DNA of 64,000 bases from assembly GCF_038433205.1 (NCBI RefSeq), contig NZ_JBCDNA010000001.1:1615333-1679332 (forward strand), read 5' to 3'. The notes below the pieces were generated by a model. The model saw nothing but the letters and a program-made list of their open reading frames with translations, was not told where the DNA came from and made no database searches. Position numbers and translations under genes: made by a program. Position 1 is the first letter of the stretch. Every line of letters starts with the position of its first letter. The DNA is from Lutimonas vermicola. Lineage in GTDB: Bacteria; Bacteroidota; Bacteroidia; Flavobacteriales; Flavobacteriaceae. Below are positions 62,101 through 64,000 of this stretch, piece after piece.

Positions 62101-62507
62101 CCGATCTCACTGTAAAGGAATATAGTTATGATCTCAGTGACCTTAGTAAGGAACCCAATGTTATTTTCAGGTTCGTTTTTGCGTCAGACCAGGCCGAAAA
62201 CGGAGAAGGTGCAGCTATTGACAATTTTACCGTTGCTGCAACGGCCGTGCTGGCCGCAGGCGATTTTGAAAAAAATAATTTCAAATTGTATCCCAATCCA
62301 TCTTCATCGGTTTTTTATATACAGCGACCAGGATTTGAAGAGATGAATATTAGTGTCTATGACCCTACAGGAAGATTGATCTTTGAAGAAATGAATATCA
62401 ACAAGTCTAATTATGCCTTAGATCTATCGAAGGTAACTGCAGGTTTGTATTTTTTAAAAATCAATGAAGGGGGTAAAATTCTGGCTACCGGTATTATCAA
62501 ACAATAG
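59133..62507 (+). CDS. T9SS-exported Asp-box (sortilin-like) beta-propeller protein
   Basis: 1124 residues. Signal peptide MRKVTFLFLLFITSNAIGQ. From about residue 105 to 760 come at least seven Asp-box/BNR motifs of the form S-x-D-x-G-x-x-(W/F) (STDAGLNWM, STDRGTTWK, STDAGQNWS, STNGGENFT, SDDGGKSFV, SSDKGISFE, SIDGGSNWQ), building one or two large propellers as in sortilin/VPS10 and sialidase-like proteins. Then a CARDB-like beta domain (about 765-880), a choice-of-anchor J/MAM-like jellyroll (about 890-1040) and a type A T9SS sorting domain (about 1048-1124: FKLYPNPSSSVFYI ... GLYFLKINE). So it crosses the outer membrane by type IX secretion. No catalytic residues could be assigned; binding or glycan hydrolysis are both possible. 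Confidence 0.9.
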   Translation: MRKVTFLFLLFITSNAIGQFNEAAPWMNTTDQKKTNRHQSMEQLNNAFNAYWIGKDHRKKGSGYKPFKRWQNHWRHQLSKNGALATPEFIWKSWQQKNSLSKSAVSNWKSIGPYTTNVKQGQGRVNTFIIDPNAPNTYYVGAPAGGLWRSTDAGLNWMPLTDELPQIGVSGIAIDKNNSNVIYIATGDDDARDTYSVGVLKSTDRGTTWKKTGLDFSSMNAISNEIYIHPENSDILWVSTNQGFFKSTDAGQNWSKKIANNIVDFKLKPDDPDVVYAVSRSKFYRSTNGGENFTLVSSGLPESSARFAIDVSPANSDVVYLLSSNIDDNSFQGLYKSIDAGVSFNTTEVLEDIFGGSTQAWYDMALTVSPVDAEVVLVGVLDIWRSDDGGKSFVQKNRWWDPSDPAYTHADIHFLRYFNGNLFAGTDGGIYMSSNNADSFVDLTENLSISQYYKISTAKSNASNIVGGLQDNGGFGYSNGTWHEYHGGDGMDCVVDPNDENIYYGFSQYGGRLNVTYNGGQTQGGTVTEAPKEEVDDDNQDSGGNWVTPLEANQKGNLYAGYSRVYQLVNNQWEAVSSDVFGGDLNNLSIAPSNEQVMYASRINKLFKSSDKGISFEEIDFMFSNLISSVEINHQDENIIYVTTSGTNGQVLKSIDGGSNWQDISGNLPDDSKLVIKHQNQSLVNDLFLGTNISVYHINDTMTQWEVFDEGLPNAPVYDIEINIEDRIITAGTYGRGVFQSPIEVSKANVDLSLLSINTNNSVQCNGITPVITVKNNGVNLIQSILIKYQVDGVPFEYTYNGEISSEEVRQIELPNNSEIAMGPHELVVEISAQNDAFGDNNVLYASFTSNSQGEGQYVNTFGDVNEDQWLEITLGDSNGLWEKSEATSNQFKNKLNKVYVTNANGNYYDETTSYLISPCYDLSKLENPMIKFDMIFDIELNWDVLYLEYSVDKGENWLILGSSNDPNWYNSNFIDPQRPITVGRQWTGTDLTVKEYSYDLSDLSKEPNVIFRFVFASDQAENGEGAAIDNFTVAATAVLAAGDFEKNNFKLYPNPSSSVFYIQRPGFEEMNISVYDPTGRLIFEEMNINKSNYALDLSKVTAGLYFLKINEGGKILATGIIKQ

Positions 62508-62540
62508 GCTCATTTTTCTCTAAAATCCCTGAAGCTAACC

Positions 62541-63629
62541 CTATTCAGGAAACAAACTGCTATCTAATCCGGGGACTATGCGAAGCGCATTTTTATAATA
62601 CACCTTTTTTAGTACTTCATCAGACAGGTCAAGCCCGTACATGTTCCAAAAAGCATGGTATTTTTTATGATACGGGAAATATTCATCTGCCGTTTCCAGT
62701 ACCCTGAAATACGTTGGAAATTCTTCTGGTTTCCAACTATCTTTACCAAAGAGGATTCTATCCTGGTATTTTTCAAAAAACTTTTTCGCAAACCTGGGTT
62801 GCCTGCCCAATTCTGCAATGATTGCACCAATTTCCACATTCATATTTGGTAATTCCTCCATGAGTTCACTCAATTTTCCGAGGTTATTGGCATACCATCC
62901 CATATGCGCATTGATAAAGGTCGTTCCTGGGTGCTTCCTGAACATATGATGCTGTTCACTGATGATCTGTTGCCAAGGCGCAGGATCGGTTGCACTCCTT
63001 TTTCTTCTGGGGTGTGTTTTTAACTCCAGCCAGCGTTCGTTGTCAGCGTCATACTCATCCCAAAATGATTTAGGGTCGGCGGCATGTATCAAAACAGGAA
63101 CTCCCAGCTCCCCGCATTTGGCCCAAATTGGGTCGAGCCTTGAATCATCGATTGTTACTCTTTTACCATCACTGTCCTTATAACGCATTCCAAGGCTCTT
63201 ATAAATTTTGAGCCCCCGAGCTCCGTTTTTAATATCAGTCTCAAGCTGTAGCACCGCTTTTTCGGTCCAGCCTTGCGTGCCTACCCCTTCAAAGTCTATG
63301 TTTGCAAAAACGACAAAACGATTTGGATAATGATCCTTGATGTTTTTTACTGATCTTATCAATTCATCACCTGACCTTCCACTCAGGTTCACCATAATAC
63401 CCATATTCAATGTATCCATGGCAGCAACGACAGGACCAAGATCCTGTTCAGGCATTCTGTATTGGTGCCCGTGAACATCTATAAAAGGAAATCTGGCCTT
63501 TAGAACCAAATTTTCGGGTACAACAAGGGTAGAGGTTGGATTGTACTCTTCGAAACTAAGTTCCTGAGATCTACAGTTACAGCTCACTGTAATTGTTAAA
63601 AAAGTAATAATTGCAAATTTATAATACAT
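62541..63629 (-). CDS. Amidohydrolase-family lipoprotein
   Basis: 362 residues. N-terminal YYKFAIITFLTITVSC has the form of a lipoprotein signal (Cys at 17). The amidohydrolase_2 pattern follows: His-x-His in PFIDVHGHQYRM (about 48-59), GLKIYKSLGM, His in PVLIHAADP (about 180), His in FINAHMGWY (about 240) and Asp in RILFGKDSW (about 295). The family includes decarboxylases and lactonases acting on carboxylated aromatic or sugar acid substrates; the particular reaction cannot be read. Location in the periplasm is unusual for the family but known in Bacteroidetes. It converges with the T9SS gene (33 bases between stops) and has its own promoter box. Confidence 0.88.
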   Translation of the reverse strand: MYYKFAIITFLTITVSCNCRSQELSFEEYNPTSTLVVPENLVLKARFPFIDVHGHQYRMPEQDLGPVVAAMDTLNMGIMVNLSGRSGDELIRSVKNIKDHYPNRFVVFANIDFEGVGTQGWTEKAVLQLETDIKNGARGLKIYKSLGMRYKDSDGKRVTIDDSRLDPIWAKCGELGVPVLIHAADPKSFWDEYDADNERWLELKTHPRRKRSATDPAPWQQIISEQHHMFRKHPGTTFINAHMGWYANNLGKLSELMEELPNMNVEIGAIIAELGRQPRFAKKFFEKYQDRILFGKDSWKPEEFPTYFRVLETADEYFPYHKKYHAFWNMYGLDLSDEVLKKVYYKNALRIVPGLDSSLFPE

Positions 63630-63652
63630 TTGATCAGTTTATGAAAGACTGT

Positions 63653-63660
63653 CAAAAATA
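63653..63660 (-). promoter_or_regulatory. -7 promoter box of the amidohydrolase gene
   Basis: Minus-strand TATTTTTG (TAnnTTTG form), 24 bases before the ATG, with CTTG (63684-63681) 20 bases upstream as a near match to the TTTG element. Confidence 0.55.
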
Positions 63661-63746
63661 AGCGTTATGAATTGATCAGACAAGGAATCCTTTTGCCTAT
63701 GGTGTTAATTAATGTTAAGAATTGCTCAAATTTCGATCTACTCGCG

Positions 63747-63828
63747 AGGCGATGGCAGGTGAGGTGCTCGGAGTTGAGGTGATGAGCTGCGAGGCGATGA
63801 GCTGCGATCGCCTTACCTGCGATCGCCT
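63747..63828. repeat. GC-rich 15-bp-period repeat in an imperfect inverted repeat
   Basis: Arms 63747-63764 and 63811-63828 are inverted copies matching at 16 of 18 positions. Inside, units of 15 bases begin at 63781 (GATGAGCTGCGAGGC), 63796 (GATGAGCTGCGATCG) and 63811 (CCTTACCTGCGATCG); GCGATCGC occurs twice, 15 bases apart. The stretch is much richer in GC than its surroundings and lies between the rRNA terminator and the amidohydrolase promoter. Confidence 0.6.
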
Positions 63829-63848
63829 GGGTTATTTTAGAGCATAAA

Positions 63849-63880
63849 AAAACCTCTAACAAATACATGTTAGAGGTTTT
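63849..63880 (-). terminator. Terminator of the rRNA operon
   Basis: 13-bp perfect stem (63849-63861 with 63868-63880), 6-base loop, followed on the minus strand by T. It lies 5 bases after the 3' end of 5S rRNA. Confidence 0.9.
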
Positions 63881-63885
63881 AGAAG

Positions 63886-63993
63886 AAAGGCAACGACTTA
63901 CTCTCCCACCCAAGGGCAGTACCATCAGCGCTGATAGGTTTAACTTCTCTGTTCGGGATGGGAAGAGGTGAGACCTATCGCTATAATCACCTT
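63886..63993 (-). rRNA. 5S ribosomal RNA
   Basis: About 108 nt on the minus strand. The conserved 5S stretches CACCTCTTCCCAT, CCGAACAGAGAAGTTAA and GATGGTACTG are visible, with 5' GGTGATTATAG and 3' GTCGTTGCC pairing as the terminal helix. Ends are approximate by a few bases. It is followed by a strong terminator, so it is the last gene of an rRNA operon whose 23S and 16S genes lie beyond the right edge. Confidence 0.93.
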
Positions 63994-64000
63994 AAGCTTT

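Noticed and set aside
63665..63925. 86-codon open frame on the minus strand over the repeat and 5S rRNA
   Set aside because: It starts within the 5S gene and crosses the rRNA terminator and the 15-base repeats; no coding signal.
1..64000. CRISPR arrays, insertion sequences, prophage or integrase genes
   Set aside because: No regularly spaced long repeats, transposase motifs or phage genes were seen on either strand.

Overview
The window reads as chromosomal DNA of a Bacteroidetes bacterium, most likely a marine-type member of Flavobacteriaceae; the genus cannot be fixed from sequence alone. Reasons: low GC, a type IX secretion C-terminal signal, promoter boxes of the Bacteroidetes form TAnnTTTG (some with an upstream TTTG), start regions without Shine-Dalgarno sites but A-rich, and several families typical of the group (DUF3098, DUF6249, the dehydrogenase-type threonine SDR, an 11-gene nuo operon without nuoEFG). 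There is no phage, insertion sequence or CRISPR array; the window is mostly core and metabolic DNA.

Layout. 1-13.4 kb: 3' part of katG, small membrane proteins, a DUF1295 enzyme, a zinc alcohol dehydrogenase, a TolB-like/TPR protein, a two-gene glycan module (GH130 phosphorylase plus a GT4 glycosyltransferase fused to a helical domain), tRNA-Asn, and an ECF sigma/membrane anti-sigma pair facing a DUF6249 gene across a symmetric pair of ECF-type promoters. 13.5-25.5 kb: an alpha-glucan operon on the minus strand, read as glgA (N half), glgM, glgA (C half), glgC, glgE, maltokinase, glgB, then a GH31 alpha-glucosidase behind a hairpin. The glycogen synthase is split into two translationally coupled halves with the whole glgM gene lying in the interdomain linker.

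25.7-45.7 kb: prolyl oligopeptidase, then nuoABCDHIJKLMN with a 108-residue unknown gene at its end, next to 2-oxoacid:ferredoxin oxidoreductase (korAB), and facing it an operator region with two Fur-family-like palindromes, a 2[4Fe-4S] ferredoxin and a full-length pyruvate:ferredoxin oxidoreductase (nifJ). The complex I operon has no NADH module, so the arrangement suggests that 2-oxoacid oxidation reduces ferredoxin and that ferredoxin (or another carrier) feeds the membrane complex.

45.7-64 kb: housekeeping and envelope genes (HEPN protein, lepA, Gfo/Idh oxidoreductase, WD40-like lipoprotein, dusB, LolC/E-like permease, rbfA, methylmalonyl-CoA epimerase, ftsX, DUF3098, uppP, truB, a thioredoxin-like protein, threonine dehydrogenase), a lipoprotein, a large T9SS-exported Asp-box protein, an amidohydrolase lipoprotein, a GC-rich 15-bp-period repeat, and the 5S rRNA at the end of an rRNA operon that enters from the right edge.

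All family calls come from reading motifs; no database search was run. The most notable points are the split glgA around glgM, the GlgE/maltokinase pair without TreS, the ferredoxin-centred respiratory cluster, and the mirrored ECF promoters.
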